From assembly GCA_029077775.1 (NCBI GenBank), contig JAQNCU010000042.1, positions 1 to 12,828 on the forward strand: DNA of 12,828 bases, written 5' to 3'. Shown here one piece after another: positions 12,721 through 12,828 of this stretch. A program made the translations under genes and the position numbers. Position 1 is the first letter of the stretch; every line of letters begins with the position of its first letter. The notes under the pieces were generated by a model, which was not told the DNA's origin, did not search any database, and was given only the letters and a program-made list of their open reading frames with translations. This DNA is from Acidocella sp. Lineage in GTDB: Bacteria; Pseudomonadota; Alphaproteobacteria; Acetobacterales; Acetobacteraceae.

Positions 12721-12828
12721 GGCTTGTTGAGATTCAGGGATTCCCTTGGTCACGTTGTTTGTGATTCACGCTTTTCATGGAGCGATTTATTTTGACTGAC
12801 GCCCAATGGGCGAAAATGGCACCGCACT
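12721..12828 (+). mobile_element. 5' part of an IS5-type insertion sequence, left end not located
   Basis: The transposase start at 12777 implies that the terminal inverted repeat lies within the roughly 100 bases upstream, but the exact end and target duplication cannot be fixed with only one side visible. Two loosely similar copies of a TTGTT..GATTCA segment occur at about 12724-12736 and 12755-12768. The element continues beyond the right edge. Confidence 0.45.
12777..12828 (+). CDS. IS5-family transposase, N-terminal fragment cut by window edge
   Basis: From the ATG at 12777 the frame reads MERFILTDAQWAKMAPH and stays open to the window edge. The M-x-R-F-x-L-T-D-x-Q-W-x-x-M/I-x-P pattern is the standard opening of IS5-type (DUF4096/DDE) transposases common in alphaproteobacteria and acetic acid bacteria. 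Only 17 residues are seen, so family assignment rests on this motif, and whether the full gene is intact is unknown. Confidence 0.75.
   Translation, partial: MERFILTDAQWAKMAPH

Noticed and set aside
12454..12753. 99-residue minus-strand frame across the small gene and hairpin
   Set aside because: No ribosome binding site or motif, and it crosses the large inverted repeat; the plus-strand 48-residue gene with AGGAG and signal peptide is better supported.
1..12828. CRISPR array, tRNA or rRNA genes, prophage or toxin-antitoxin genes
   Set aside because: No regularly spaced repeats, no cloverleaf-like or rRNA-like stretches, and no phage or toxin motifs were seen; nearly all bases are accounted for by conserved genes.

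Overview
The window is GC-rich, densely packed chromosomal DNA from an alphaproteobacterium. Acetobacteraceae or a close Rhodospirillales relative is the best guess. The reasons are the dnaB-alr-MlaE-like-MlaF-like gene run, the S6 protein with a long charged tail, the DnaB with family-typical insertions, and the start of an IS5-type transposase. This placement is inference from gene content; no 16S rRNA or other taxonomic marker is present.

Left part, all on the minus strand (1-3846). Reading leftward from the promoter side there is a ribosomal-protein operon rpsF-rpsR-rplI (S6, S18, L9) with a recognisable promoter and a structured leader. It is followed by a GC-rich hairpin, then cfa (cyclopropane fatty acid synthase), a small S49-family serine peptidase without a membrane anchor, and a GNAT acetyltransferase that overlaps the peptidase stop and runs off the left edge.

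Middle part, minus strand (4000-8114). Two genes joined by a GTGA overlap form a unit: a thiamine-diphosphate enzyme of the acetolactate synthase / benzoylformate decarboxylase class, and an 848-residue acyl-CoA-synthetase (NDP-forming) scaffold fused to a C-terminal GNAT domain (Pat/YfiQ architecture). The synthetase part has lost the phospho-histidine and the usual ATP-grasp loop residues, which points to protein acylation or CoA sensing rather than thioester synthesis. A short perfect inverted repeat lies in the leader of this pair.

Right part, plus strand (8221-12341). dnaB (replicative helicase), alr (alanine racemase), mlaE-like permease and mlaF-like ATPase are tightly overlapped and look like one translationally coupled operon linking replication, cell-wall precursor supply and outer-membrane lipid traffic. 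No mlaD follows. Instead there is an AT-richer accessory stretch (12342-12828) with paired direct repeats, a leader hairpin, a 48-residue secreted-peptide gene, a large imperfect hairpin, and the first 17 codons of an IS5-type transposase at the edge.

Most of the window is conserved housekeeping DNA. The parts most worth a second look are the TPP-enzyme/Pat-like pair with its degenerate active sites and leader repeat, and the small secreted peptide with its ordered upstream repeats. No CRISPR array, tRNA or rRNA was seen.
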